Positions 45,094 through 57,219 of a DNA stretch of 64,000 bases are shown here, piece after piece. This stretch comes from Coix lacryma-jobi var. lacryma-jobi (Eukaryota > Streptophyta > Magnoliopsida > Poales > Poaceae), in contig VDCT01000298.1 of NCBI GenBank assembly GCA_009763385.1, positions 124,001 through 188,000 on the forward strand, given 5' to 3'. Position numbers and translations under genes: made by a program. The notes beneath the pieces are model-generated. The model was not told the DNA's origin and made no database searches. It saw only the letters and a list, made by a program, of their open reading frames with translations. Within the stretch, counting starts at the first letter, position 1. Every line of letters begins with the position of its first letter.

Positions 45094-48058
45094 TCAGTTG
45101 TTCAAGAATTGGGTTATAGCCGCCAGAGCATCGGCTTTGACCTGATTGGCATGCTCCAGTGCCTTTTGGTCCTCTTCTTCGGTGCCTTGTGCTTGTGAAA
45201 GCCTTGCATTAATCTTGATGTCCTCATCAAGCGCCAGTGACAGTTTGGAGGATGCTGCCTCAATGATGTTCGGCAGACCAAACAGTTGAGAGGAGCATGA
45301 CTGAATGTCAGAGTTGACTTGAGCTAGTTGAGCTTCCAGTTTAGACTTCCTTTCTTGCAATTCTTTTAGCTGAGTTTCCAGAGTTCCCTGAGAATTCTTG
45401 GCCTCTCGGAATTGGGCATACATGTCATTAACCTCCTGGGTGCATTTGGATTTGGCAGACTACAGGTTGGTGCTTCTAATTGCTCGTTTCACCCTGGCAA
45501 AGTTGTCATCTAGTGTAGACACAGCTTGCAGATGGAGCCTCAGATTTTCTGGAATATCTTCAACAATGGGCTCGAGGAAGTTTTTGACCTCATCGGCGTC
45601 TCTGACTAAGGACAAGATGTCTTGATTTAGAAAGTTTGTTATGTTGCTCAGGACATCTTGGACGAGTGCCGATGGTCTTTGGGCTACCGTTCTTTTGCTC
45701 AGGAACTCGCTAACATCGAATGCATATTTGGAAGTCGGGCTGGCAAAGGTCTGTGTTAACTCAGACAGGTTAGCCGACTGAGGTAAGATATGAAGGAGGA
45801 ATAGAGTGAGAAATTAATTCTTACTTGACGAATCGGCTGATTGATGGAGTCTTGGTCTGGTTGAGAACCGGATGGGCCAGCAGGGTCTGGAGTTGAGCCG
45901 ATGAAAGTCTCATCAACCGTGTTATATGTGAAATTGCTGGTCAGTCAAGAGAGGCAAGAATCTGCCGGTTGAAGGGAAGGTTGAGGGACCTACCAATGTT
46001 GACATCATCCGGGTTCTGGGTGTTCATTTCCCGGGCGTCAGCATGCTCATCATCTTCCAAGGCGATAAAGATTGGGGGCACTGTTGTTTGGACATTTTCT
46101 TGTTCAGGGGAGGAGGCCTGTAGTGGCATACAAGCCAGTCAAGAGTAAGTTAATAATGATGGAGGAACCAAAACGTCTTACCTTTGGGGAAGGTGTGTTT
46201 TGCTTGGTCTTGATTCGTCTGGAGCTGGAAGTGTCCTCAGCGGCCTTTCTCTTCTCTCCTTTAGCTGAGAGGGTGGTTAATGATGCTGCTTGGGATTTCA
46301 TAAACCGAGACAATGAAGGAGCACTGTGTCCCAGGACAGTGATTGGGCCTGCTTGATGATATTGGATAGGCCTAATGTCAGGATTGGGTGTGAAGTCATG
46401 TGGAAGTTTTGAAAGAGTTAGAAATCTCAAAGATCAAATACTAAAGTAGCAGATGATTTGTTATTATACCTCACTGTCTGAGCTGAAACCTGCTTGGATT
46501 TCCAGGCACATGGGATGAACTGGGCTGTTGAAGATGTGATCATGCCATTCTTGCCACCAGGACTCAAAAAGGGGATGAGCAGATTGGATCAAGTGGAATG
46601 GTACTGGTTTGTAGTCTGGCAGATCTTGCCCCAAGCCGAATACTCGATGGGCCTGCATCCCGATTGTGATCCGCTCTTTGGACTGAATTTGCTCCCTGGG
46701 CCTGATTATGGTGGAAAAGATGAGTTTTGGGGGGAGTTGTCCACAACCTAATTGCCTGGCTGCTATATTAGGATGATAGAATTCATAAGTGTGCTTCACT
46801 TATCTTCCCCTGTTGAATTCAGCTGGTAGGATGCAGGGTTTGATAAATGAGTTGAAAACTCCTGTGGCCATTTCATCTATGCAGCCATCATCAAAGCTGA
46901 ATTTGATAGGGAAAGTGAGGTTGTCATTCTCTCTGTAGGGTAACCAGAGCACCTGATTGAAGCCCTTGAAGAATAATTTGAAGAGATTGCCAATACTCTT
47001 GTTGATGGTTATAGCAGTGGCTGCTTCCCCATAAGTTTGGCAAGCTTTCTCTGTGGCTTCTTCACCCTCAGCAAAGTTGCTGGAGGGAAAACTGAGGTTG
47101 TCCAATGGCACAACAATGATTTGATGCATGTATAGCGGAAACCACATCTGAACAAACCACCAGGGACCATTGACATAATCAATTGGTGGCAGTCTATCTG
47201 TGCTTTCATGGGTGGCATGATACATTTGAGTGGAGATTTGATGCATCATGTGGTATATAGATCCCAGGAGGAGTTTGCCTAGAGGGATTTGTTTTCCTTT
47301 GGATAATTTGTCGGCTAGTGCAATGTAATTGAGGGTTGGCTCGTTGGATCTCCCACAGAAGATGAATATGCACAACCACATGTTCAGAAAAGCCCTGTGC
47401 TTAGTCTCTGCTATTGGGCCTGATACTTTGTTGTGGATTTCCACATACTTCATCCACCCCACGCTGACATCAATGGACCTCTGGGTGATTTTCTCTAATA
47501 GCTCATCAACATTCATGGTCGAAGTGATGTTCATACCACTCATCATGAAGACATCAGCTAAAGTGATTGTCATTATGCCATGGCCGAACACAAAAGCATT
47601 AAGAGCGTCTGACCAAAAATGAGAAGCCGCTATGAGCAATGGTTCATTTTTAGGTATGTCGGCCAGGGACAGTTCCAGAGCATGATGAATGTCTTGGGTT
47701 TCCCAGTGAGGACCGAATTTCGCCTGGATTCTTCTATACCAGTTCCTCCAACCGGTGACAGCAGGCAGGGGCCAGTTCTTGAAGGTGTACCGCCACCTGT
47801 TCGATGAAATGACCCCATGCTTGAAGGGGATTCTGTTGGTTTCCATACCGATGATGTTGGTTGTATTGGAGTTCCCCATTGGACCCAAGAAATAAGAATC
47901 GGGATCCGCATCGCATGGAATCACGATTTCATCCCTTAGAGCCTAGAAGAAGAATGTGTGCGGGGGAAGCTAAATGAGCCGAATACCAATGTAAATTGAT
48001 CGAATGCGTTAAGAGGAAAAGTGAAGTTCACCTCTGGAATCTCGTCATGGGTCGCCAT
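45094..48058 (-). pseudogene. G antisense gene 1: plant mobile domain plus coiled-coil protein, six exons
   Basis: Exons, read on the minus strand, are 48058-47987, 47942-46475, 46348-46182, 46117-45990, 45936-45825 and 45777-45094. They total 2631 bp, exactly 877 codons, in one frame. Exon 2 holds a plant mobile domain (aminotransferase-like family): KHGVISSNRWRYTFKNWPLP, LLIAASHFWSDALNAFVFGH, TITLADVFMMSGM, NGPWWFVQMWFPLY and the closing FYHPNIAARQLGCGQLPP. Middle exons are Ser/Pro and charge rich; exon 6 is coiled coil (LETQLKELQERKSKLEAQL). In-frame stops are TAA 46800-46802 and TAG 45460-45462. Several introns are short (44, 53 and 47 bp), so junctions are provisional. In plants, PMD proteins such as MAIN/MAIL1 act in silencing and genome stability. 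The role in an element is unknown. Confidence 0.75.
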
Positions 48059-48197
48059 TGCAGAGCTCGGATGGAAGTTGAAGCTGTTGGCAATTTGGGG
48101 AAAACGCGGAGCTTGAGGCGGTTCTGACCTAGAATGCACGGTGGACTTGCGAACAATTTCAGAACAAATACCTTTGTTCGGAAATTGAGGGGGCATG
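48059..48197 (+). other. G polypurine tract and 5' flank of antisense gene 1
   Basis: A purine run (GAAATTGAGGGGGCATG, 48181-48197) precedes the 3' LTR. The leader of antisense gene 1 must start within this 140 bp or inside the 3' LTR, since the ATG is at 48058. No TATA box stands out here. Confidence 0.7.
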
Positions 48198-49601
48198 TGT
48201 TAACACAGAATATTTGCAATATGACAAGTGGGCCAGCACGGCGCAGGTTTGGGAGAAAACACCACCTGAGGGATTCGGTAGACAGCAAGCACGGTCGGCT
48301 AATCCAATCGATTCGGCAAGGCTGTGGAGGCGACTGGTCAAACAAGGAGTGGATTCGGCAATATGGCGCTGTGGTCGGCTACCTCAGGCTAAGTCGGTTT
48401 GCGACAAATACGACATGTCAGAAGATTTGGCAACAGGAGATCTCGTCATTGTTAGCATGAGCCGATTATTAAGGGAGGCTTGGAGCGGAAGGCATCATAT
48501 TTTAGATAGTTTCCTGATTTTATCGTTGTAATCGTATCCTTCTAGGACTCGTAAAGCACCAGAGTATAAATATAAACCCCGGAACCACTGTAAACAGGTG
48601 AACAATCAATACAACCAACCCGGCCCCGTGCCATCTTCGAGTCCAAGTCGTGTCGTCGTGTTCTTCGAGAGGAGTCATCGATCCGTCGACCTCCGTAAGT
48701 CCCGACAACCTTGTTATCATGTCTAGCATCGTGCGGCGGATTTAGATTTGATGCAAGTAGTCTCGTATGTTTGGCTTAGTATCATGCGGTGGATTTAAGC
48801 TAATGGCGGGAAGTTTTTGCTTATGCCTTGTATCGTGCGGCGGATTAAGACATGGGTAAAAATAGTTATCGGCTCTATTAGATTTGGCAATCTATTAGAT
48901 TCATTAAGTTACCATGTGTTTGCTCTATGTTTAATGTTTTATGTATATTTGCAACACTCTTTTGCCCAATCTAGATCTCGCTCGGTTTGGCTCTGTCTTT
49001 TATAGATCTATCCTGTTCTTTCATATTCATTATTGTAGAGTCTTCCATGCAGTAGATCTATCGTCCGTAATAGCCGATTTGATCGTATCTAGATTGCCAC
49101 GTGGTGAGGGTTCATGCACGTTAAGTACGTTTGATCTATGACAAGGCTAGGCGTCGTGCAGCAGGCGCAGGCTTTAGATTAGTTTAATCATGCTTGATTT
49201 GCATGTTCAATCCCCATGGACCCCAACTCGGTTGCACAATCGAGATTGGTTAAACTTTAATTCATAGTTAATATACCATGCAAGTACAATTCTCATGCAA
49301 ACGTATTCAGCAACTTGTTATTCACGTAACTTCGTTCATACTGCCGAATGATCTTTAAACCTGTTGGCAGATAGCTTTCATAGCTATATGTCGTCGTAAG
49401 TGGCTTCAGGGCCGTACATCTTGGAACTGTCTGGTCATACCCGGCATGTTCCAGCTTTGTATTTAACAGTTTACCTCCTTTGTTAGTTGCAGGGCAAACT
49501 GACTGGGACGCACCGGACTTCTGAGCACCCGGGCCACGTTTGAAGCTAGCTCCTCCGGCTTGCTGTGTGATTGGCACAGTGCATCACTTTCGGTGTCAAC
49601 A
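48198..49601 (+). repeat. G 3' LTR, 1404 bp
   Basis: Same ends as the 5' LTR; TATA box at 48565-48572. Differences from the 5' LTR are mainly C/T and G/A changes, many at CpG sites, plus the 14-bp indel. The flank after it is CGCGC (49602-49606). Confidence 0.95.
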
Positions 49602-49724
49602 CGCGCATCGGTTTTGCTCTTGGGGTTGATTTTTGGGATAGTGGCTTAAAGTTTCCGAAAGGAAAATTTAAAGCTCCCATTCACCCCCCTCTGGTCGCTT
49701 TCTGGTAGCACTCTCGGTCCTTCA
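49602..49724 (+). repeat. Y 5' LTR, last 123 bp
   Basis: It matches 63679-63801, the end of Y's 3' LTR, including CTCCCATTCACCCC and the terminal GGTCCTTCA. It is cut from the rest of the LTR by element G. Confidence 0.95.
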
Positions 49725-49726
49725 AT

Positions 49727-49738
49727 TGGTATCGGAGC
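49727..49738 (+). other. Primer-binding site of Y
   Basis: TGGTATCGGAGC, one mismatch from the initiator tRNA-Met complement, two bases after the LTR end. Confidence 0.92.
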
Positions 49739-49787
49739 GGGTTAAGAATCTTCCACCTTAGCCGGTTCCAGATCCACAGAAGGCGAC

Positions 49788-51872
49788 ATGGATCGCGGCG
49801 TGGGCAAACCGCCGTTCTTTGATGGGACGAACTATGCGTATTGGAAGATACGCATGTCGGCCTATCTTCAGAGCATGGGCTCTTCTATTTGGGAGATTTT
49901 CAACAGGGATGATTACGTTGTCTTGGCTGCTCGTGTTACTCAGCTTCAGTTGGATGAGCACGATGCCAATAGTCGAGCGCGTAACGCTCTTTTCTCCTGT
50001 TTGAGCATGTCCGAGTTTGATCGCGTTTCTCACCTCCCCACGGCTCGTGAGATTTGGGCTACCCTCATGCGCTTCCATGAGGGAACCTCTCAAGTCAAAT
50101 CTCGTCTCTACGAGTCGCACAAGCGGGAGTACGAGAACTTTCGACACATGCCTGGCGAGAGCATAGAGAGTTTATTCGCTCGCTTTCAGGTCATTGTCAA
50201 CAAGATGAAAGCGAACAAGGAGCTGTTTCCTTTTGACGATCATGAGAGGGCTTTGAAGCTTTTGCACACTCTTGATCGGTCAGTGTGGGACTCAAAGGTC
50301 CAGGCGATCATAGAATCGTCTAACTATGAGACCCTCACTTGCGACGAGCTCTTTAGTAAGCTCAAGTTTAGTGAGATTGACGCCATGTCGAGGGCTTCTT
50401 ATGAAAATCCTTCCGGCCCGATTATGGCTTTGGTTTCTGGCTCTTCTGCTAACCCCTCTGGAGGATTTGCACTTTCTTCACTCTTTTCTGTCACAGAGGA
50501 CCAGCTGAAGTCTTTGGGGGATGACGAGTTGGCGATGCTCACCAACCGGTTCTCACGGTTCCACAACAACCGCATGAACCGTCGCCGCGGAGGAGGACGC
50601 TCAGGATGCTTTGAGTGTGGCGACCCCGACCACTTCATAGCCAACTGTCCCAAGAAGAAGCACACATCTGGGAAGGGCGATCATGGGCACAAGTATGACT
50701 CTGGCAAGCGCAAGGAGAAGTACGTCCCCGCGAGGCACAAGCGAAGGGGCGGCTTCGACAAGGAGTACATCAAGAAGAAGTACTTGGAGAAGGCCCAGGC
50801 TGAGCAGCGTGCGTTCTTTGCCACGCTCAGCGACGTCGACGGCTCGGATGATGACTCCGCTTGCTCAAGCGATGACGAGTCCGAGAAGAAGAAGAGGATC
50901 GACGACAAGTTGAACGGTCTCTGCTTCTTTGCCGACGGCAACGGCTTCTGCACCATGGCCCTTGGTGATGAGGTCGACGACCAGCTAGAGGACACCCCTC
51001 GGAACGACGACGACGACACCTCTCAGGTATCTCTCACCCATGACGAGCTTTCTGCTGAGGTCGAAAAGCTTACTGCCGCGCTCCTTAGTCAGGATAAGTT
51101 GCTTAGGCGTGCCACTAGAGAGCGCAAGGAGTTTAGGCAGAAGTGGGAGGATACGGTGAAGGAACTTGAATCTGTCAAGTCCACCGTTGTTGTCACCGAG
51201 GAGGAGTGTGAGATGTGCACCAAGCACATGACTGACCTTCTCACTTTGAGAGGTAAGTATGCTGCGTTGGTAGGAGAGGTGGATGAGCTCCGGGCTAGAC
51301 CCATGCTGTTGCGTGCGTGCAAGACTTGTCCTGTCTTGCAATCTAAGTTGGCAGAGAAGAATGACAAGATTGTGTCTCTTGAAGAGGCCAACTCAGGTAG
51401 CACATGTGTGGCTAGGTGTGTTCTTTGTGAGGGTTTGGAGATGGAGATCACAAATGTGAAGCATGACAAGATGCAAACCGAGGAAGAAAACAAATACCTT
51501 CGGACCATCTTGTCATGGGTGTCTAGTGGTGAGCCACAGCTCGGGATGATGATCTCCCAATTCAAGCGAGCTGTTGGAGGTCCTGGTGTAGGTTTTGCTC
51601 CGGGTGTTGATGTTTCATCTTTTGGAAAGATTGGAGAGTCGAGTGGTCTTAACCCATGTGAGAAGCCCAACTCCACTACTACTCCCAAGCTTACCAAGAT
51701 TCCACCCAAAGAGCCTCTCAAGCCTAACACCAAGGATGGGGTCTTTGTTGAACCTCCGAGAGCTCCACCAAAGAAACAATCATGGGCTCCAAAACCAAAC
51801 CACTGCAAGAACAAGCTTGACACCATGCCACCCATCTAGGAGGAGCTTATGCCACAGAAGGGAAAAGTGATC
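49788..51872 (+). pseudogene. Y gag, first part
   Basis: It starts at ATG 49788 with the same MDRGVGKPPFFDGTNYAYWK opening as X. The UBN2-like capsid domain covers residues 10-200. The knuckle GCFECGDPDHFIANC comes near 280, then a basic stretch, an acidic stretch, and coiled coil with CxxC pairs (CEMC, CKTC, CVLC). TAG at 51837-51839 stands where X has CAG (32930). Beyond it the frame is open up to the T2 solo LTR, which splits the gene at TGATC (51868-51872). The second part resumes at 56364. Confidence 0.92.
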
Positions 51873-54800
51873 TGTGACACCCTAGTGTCAAGCACTGCAT
51901 TAGGAACCACATTTAGCTACTAAAATGCATAAGCAATGCATTGCATCATTTCATGTGCATATGAGTGCTTTTTGCCTTTTTGTTTATTTGGATTTTGGAT
52001 TTCTATTGGACTTGGTAGTTTAAGTGGATTTCTATCTTGGCAAATAGGTTTATAAAATAAAAAATATTGAGTAGAGTGCTTTTTATGTTGGCATTTTGAC
52101 CTAATTCAAAATAGTTTATCAGATAAAAATGAGGCAAGCAAAATGGTTTATGTTTCAAAATTGGCTTTATTTATGTGGAGGTTGTAAAAATGGTTTTCAG
52201 AAAAAGTGTCTTATATGAAAGTGGTAGAGAAAATTATTTTGAACAACTTTTATTTTTGGGTCAAAACCTAGTTTGAAGTTTTTGAAACTGTTTTTGAATG
52301 GTCAAAGTTTGAAAAGTTTTTGGAAAAAGAAAAAGGAAAACGGATCTTTCCCGCGCCATCACTTTTGGCCCAACCGGCCTTTCGGCCCACTCCCGCGCCC
52401 GCGCCGGCCCGCCTGCCCGCGCTCGCCTGCGCACCGTGCGCGCCGCGCACCGCCGCCCGCCTGACGCCCGCGCCGTACGCCGGCCGCAAGCGCCGCGTGG
52501 CCGGCGATCTCTGCGCCAAATCCTCGCTGGCCACTCTCCGCTCGATCTTCGCGTGCCCGAGCAAGCAAGCGATCCCGCTTGCCCTCTCCTCGCTCGTCTC
52601 GGCCGCATTGCCCACGCCACCACCCTGCCACCGCCTCGCCCGCCGCGCCGCCGGGTCCCGCCACGACCGCCGGGGCCCCCGGGCGAGCCAAAACCGCGCG
52701 CCGGCCTCACACCACTCACTCACTCAAACTCGAGCTCGCCTCCCTCCGTTCCACTGAACACCAGAGCCAGCGCCCGCGCTCGCCACCGCACGCCACCGCA
52801 GAAACTCCCCTCTCCGTTCCGGCCACCACAAAGTCCCTCCATCCAATCCGTCTCGCACCGAGTTTCGCCTTCACCCCGCACGCACGGTGCACGCGGAAGA
52901 AACGCCGGCCAAGCTCTACCACACCGTCACCACCACTTCCCCCTTTCGGTCGCCGTCGCCGCCGAAGGAGGGCAAGTATCCGTTCTCCGTCAACCAAGCC
53001 TCCGCCGAGCCCCTTATTCCTCAACGAGCCTCACGAAGCAAAGGCAAGGTGAGAACGCCTCTCCTCTAGGTCTCTACCGACCCCCATCCTTTTTCTCTCC
53101 CTCTGACCGAGCGCCTTGGCCGCCGCCGTGGCCATGCCCGAGGCCAAGCTTCCTCGGAGCTTCCCGAGCCAAACCGAGCCCTCCGATAGCCTCCCTAGGG
53201 TTTACTTGTTCTCCCCCTTCCATCAATTTGGCCGGCAACCCCGGAAACGGCGTAGCCGTGTGTCGCCGCCGCCGCCGTCCGCCACCGCTCGTCCCCGGTG
53301 AGCTACGGCCACCCTCTGGCCAAACTATCACCACCAATGGGTCCGCCTCATCGAGATGAGTCCATCAAGCACCACACCGCCGCCGGAGACCTCGCCGCCG
53401 GCGAGCAATCGCCGATCAATCCTCTCCCCTGCTTCGCCCTTTCTGACGGGTGGGTCCCGTTGACCAGCGGACCCCGTGCGTCAGCCTCACCTGGCCCATG
53501 GACTGGGTTCATGCAGGCCCAACCGGGAAGATTCAAACGTTTTTCCTTTTTGTTTTATTTTCCAGAAATGCTTGTTATTTTTGTGTAGCTCGTTTTGCAA
53601 GTCCAAATGAAGTACTTTCAGTTTTGCTAGCTTGTTTATGAGTAGATCTATCATAGAAAAATATGAAAGTATTTTTGGTGTAAGTTTATTTTACTGTTTT
53701 TATTTAATTCAGTTTGTGTGCTTTTGTTTAGATAAATGGAAATAGGTGTTTTCTGGTTGAGATAATTCATGGAAAAATTTGTGTAGGTTTCTTATCATGA
53801 TATGTGTCTGTGAAAAATATATGAGGCACTGTTTATGTGGAAAAAGTTTCTGTTATGGGTTAAAGTCCTTTTTGACTGATTTCTTGGAATAAGTGTTAAG
53901 GTATTTTATATGTCAAAATAAAATGTGGGAAAAATTATACAGTCTCTGTGTATGATGTTTTAGTGAGGAAAAATGTAAGAATGGGTTGTTATGTGAAGAA
54001 ATCTGAAGTTGCTTTGTAAATGTACTTTTCTGTGTTTTCTTTTGGAAATTCATGTAAGAAATAATATAATGTTTCTGTCCATAGAAATTTGTTGATAAGT
54101 ATGAAATGTGAAGTAGAATCTGGGAAAAATATGATTATGAGTTTAGCACCCTTTTCCAGTAGGGTTATAGTTCAAATGGTTTAATTTGGAATAGATTTGT
54201 TTATTTTGTGTAGGCTTGTATATTTATGTTCTGACAGTAAATTTTCTACAGTAGAATGTCTATGAGTTGTTGAAGCTAGGAAAATTATGAAATTTGCTGT
54301 TTGACATCTTTTGTGTGAAAAGTTAGTTCAAAGCACCTTTTGAGCAGTTTATTTGTTCTTTTTATATCTGCAGTTCTGTATTTTATTTCTGGCTAACAAT
54401 TGTTCAGTGAAGTCCAGCAGGTGTTAATTGCCTTCTGGAATTTTTGTGGATTTTTCTGAGTTCAGAAAAATGCATTTGCTGTTCAAACCTGAATTTCTTT
54501 TAAATTTCTAAATAGGAAATAGTGGAAATAATGATTTTATTTTATGAGAAAAATAAGTATCTACCTTAATGTAAAAAGTGGTTCAACAAGTTGGTTTTGT
54601 TGGTTTGCAAGAAATGTTACTTTTCTTACCACCGCATCTCGCATCACGTATTATTTACTTATCATTTTCAACCGCATTGCAACAGGATCGACAGTTCAGG
54701 ACCAAGACCAGGAGCAGGAGACAAACGTCGAGCAGGAGATCCCGGAACTTCATCAAACCGAGGAAGTCGACCCCGCGGCTGACACTAACCTGCCTGAGTG

Positions 54801-56363
54801 CCCCTCCCACGAGGCCTCAGTCTTCTCTCAAGGCAAGCCCCGGAGCATTTTAAGCCTCCTATCTTTTGCAATTTAAAATTACTTGAGTCCTTTTATATTG
54901 TGATGCATTAGGTATAGGAGTTGATTGAATCCTAATTGATGCATTATCCTCCCTTGATTACTGTTACACCTACCTTGTTATCCTGTACTTATTTATCATA
55001 TAGAATTGCTTAGTCTGCTAAATAAAAGTAGTAGTTAAGGATGTTTCCGTATTCCCCTGGTGGGTATTTACCAGATCACGGTTGGCTATATTTGCTATCG
55101 TGGAAAAGAACCTGAGTAGTGATGAAATACGGTCAACTGGAAGGCAACGCACAAGTTTGGAAACTTAGGGCAGTCCGTCCGTTGGATCGTGTAGGTTTGT
55201 ATCGATGTTGGCCCTCGTTCATTTTTGAACACGCCCTTTTACTTAGGGATATGTCGGTGCTGTAATCATCGACCCCAAAGCCGGTTAGAAGCTGTTCGGG
55301 CCGGTTTCGACCCGTGTCGCGCCCTCTAGTATGGAAATGCGATCTGCCGCGTGAGGCCATCGCCAGGTTCCAATTGGGCGGTCCGTGCTTGAACCGCGAC
55401 GATTACCACCACGAACAAGCGTCGAGCGTTTGCCCAATGCATGGACCCGACGGGGAAAGTGTGGGCTGGTATTAAAGGTCTTTCACCAGCTGGTTTGGAA
55501 TTCGATTCGAGTCGCCGCCTCCCCTGGTTAGTGGGAAACTATGGCGAGCTTCACCACGATGCAACTCCATGTGATGTTTAAAGGTTCAACTAAAATATGG
55601 ATAAGTCAACTGGATATGGTTATACTATTGCTTGTTAGACTCAAGTGTGTGTAATAGTTCAGGTGCAAACCTAGAGTAAAGAAATAGGTCTAAAACTTGC
55701 AGCTCATCTATGTCATTTTATACTCCTTTATCTTAATTGTGAGCTTCCCGCAACCAAAAGATCCCAGCTCCACAAAAAAGGCCTTGCATACCCTTGGTGT
55801 CTTTATTTTCAGTTGGACGGGTAAGTCTAGCTGAGTACATTCCCGTACTCAGGGTTTATCCCGTTTGTTGCAGATGGTCAGGTTTACTATGGCTATTGTA
55901 AGCACTGCCTCTACCCAGAGGAAGGTGATGAGGAGTATGCCCAGGGCAGGGTCGTCCAGAAGGTTCCCCTTTTCTTTTGCTGGTCTGAGACTTCTAGTGG
56001 CACATTATCTAAAAAGGGAAGAATGAGTTGTGTTGAGTTGGATTTATCAAACAATGTTTTATTTGGACCACATGTGTGGTGGTCGTGTTTCAAACTTATT
56101 TAAGCTTCCGCACTTTTAAATTTGGTATTGTAATAACTCTGTCTTAAATTCGTACTCTGATGTTTTAAATCCAGTTTCGTTTCCCTGTGATGTATCTTTG
56201 CGAATGTAATTCTTGAACAATGCGATCCTGTATGTGTCAGATGATAGAAATCCTTTGAGATTTCTGGACTACCGGGGTTATGTGGGTTCAAGTATGAGTC
56301 AGTGTCAGACGGTTTTGACTAAGATGGTACTTGAGCTCTTATAATCAGGACGGTTCCGCCACA
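51873..56363 (+). repeat. T2: Tekay-type solo LTR, 4.49 kb, perfect TGATC TSD
   Basis: It starts TGTGACACCC and ends CCGCCACA, with TGATC at 51868-51872 and 56364-56368. Removing it restores the X-like gag sequence exactly. The first 450 bp are AT-rich (U3). A very GC-rich stretch (about 52330-53560) with a donor-like GGCAAG/GTGAGA near 53047 follows, then a long T-rich region. Near the end are a GAGTAC/GTACTC stem-loop (55833-55850), a TTTGTTGCAG acceptor-like site at 55863-55872 and a short Glu/Asp-bearing frame. It is a different family from element T but has the same architecture. The long open frames in the GC-rich part lack any motif. Confidence 0.94.
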
Positions 56364-56896
56364 TGATCCACACCCACTACCGTGAGTACCAACAACCCCC
56401 TTTGAGAGCGGTGAGGTACCATTGTGAGCACTGTGGGAGAGATGGACACTTGAGTGAGTTTTGCTTTCGGCGCAAGAGAGAGGCGCGTCGTGCAAGGGAG
56501 ATGAACAATCCGGACATGTACCATCCTTTCCATGATGTACATGTGCCGAACGTTCAGAGGCGTGCTGCTAGGCCTAGAGGTCCAGAACCTCAAGTTCCTA
56601 GGCCTAGGCAGCGGAGGGGTCGTGCCCGGCGGGAGCCTGCAGTTGTAGGCTATGGACCCCGTGGCGGTGGCTTTGTTGTAGAGCATTTTTCTCCACCGCG
56701 TTTTGAGTATCGCGATGGACGCTCTACCCTTAGCGGACCACGTTTTCCTCAACGTGGTGATCGCTTCCCTGGTAGGCGTGCTAGGAATGGTTTTTCTACT
56801 AACCGTTCTTTTGAGCAGCCGGCCCAACACTGGTATTCTTCCTACTTCACTAACCCCAGTGTTGGACCGTATGCTCATCCTATGTCTTTTTATTGA
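56364..56896 (+). pseudogene. Y gag, second part with distal zinc knuckle
   Basis: The frame continues after T2: the CCHC knuckle YHCEHCGRDGHLSEFC, then an Arg/Pro/Gly-rich region (RGPEPQVPRPRQRRG, GYGPRGGGF), ending YAHPMSFY with TGA at 56894-56896. A basic RG/RP-rich tail suits nucleic acid binding. The protease frame that follows is shifted by -1 and is closed by TAG just upstream, so a plain frameshift during translation would not join the two here. Confidence 0.9.
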
Positions 56897-56904
56897 TGTA
56901 GGTA

Positions 56905-57219
56905 AAACGATTGGAGAACGTGTGGTTGGTGGATTCCGGTTGCTCGTGGCACATGACCGGAAACGCCAAGTGGTTCTCCAGTCTTAGTCCAGTCACCGGA
57001 AAGGAGTTTATCACCTTCGGCGACAATAGCAAAGGTAAAGTGTTGTCTCGTGGGTCGGTGCGAGTTAATGAGCACTTTGTGTTGCGCGATGTTGCTCTTG
57101 TTTCTAACTTGCATTTTAACCTTCTTTCTGTTTCGCAACTCTTTGATGACGACTATGAGATTCGTTTTAAACCGAATCTCAGTCGTATTTTGGATCCTCA
57201 GGGCAATCTTGTTTTATGA
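56905..57219 (+). pseudogene. Y protease
   Basis: Copia aspartic protease: WLVDSGCSWHMTGNAKWF with DSG as the active-site triplet, GKVLSRGSVRV, and LHFNLLSVSQLFDDDYEIRF. The frame stops at 57217 within a T-rich stretch, one base out of phase with integrase. The role is polyprotein cleavage. Confidence 0.9.

Larger units (their letters stand above)
35422..49601 (+). mobile_element. Element G: Tat-lineage Ty3/Gypsy element with two antisense genes, 14.2 kb
   Basis: LTRs are 35422-36811 and 48198-49601. Gag, protease, RT, RNase H, a second RNase H-like domain and integrase lie in order on the plus strand. About 4.7 kb of extra sequence follows before the 3' LTR, holding two minus-strand genes. 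A second RNase H and antisense extra ORFs are features of the Tat lineage. The flanking 5-mers are CACAC (left) and CGCGC (right), while the intact Y 3' LTR has CGTGC; all three derive from CGCGC by CpG transitions. The LTRs differ by roughly twenty substitutions and one 14-bp indel by eye, so G is young, yet its coding region is broken. Confidence 0.93.

Noticed and set aside
46072..46751. Plus-strand open frames opposite the antisense PMD gene
   Set aside because: They are shadows; the minus strand carries the domain match and the consistent exon frame.
52436..53359. Long plus-strand open frame (307 codons) in GC-rich sequence
   Set aside because: It lies inside the T2 solo LTR, overlaps other long frames in the same GC-rich stretch, and shows only Pro/Arg/Ala composition bias with no domain.
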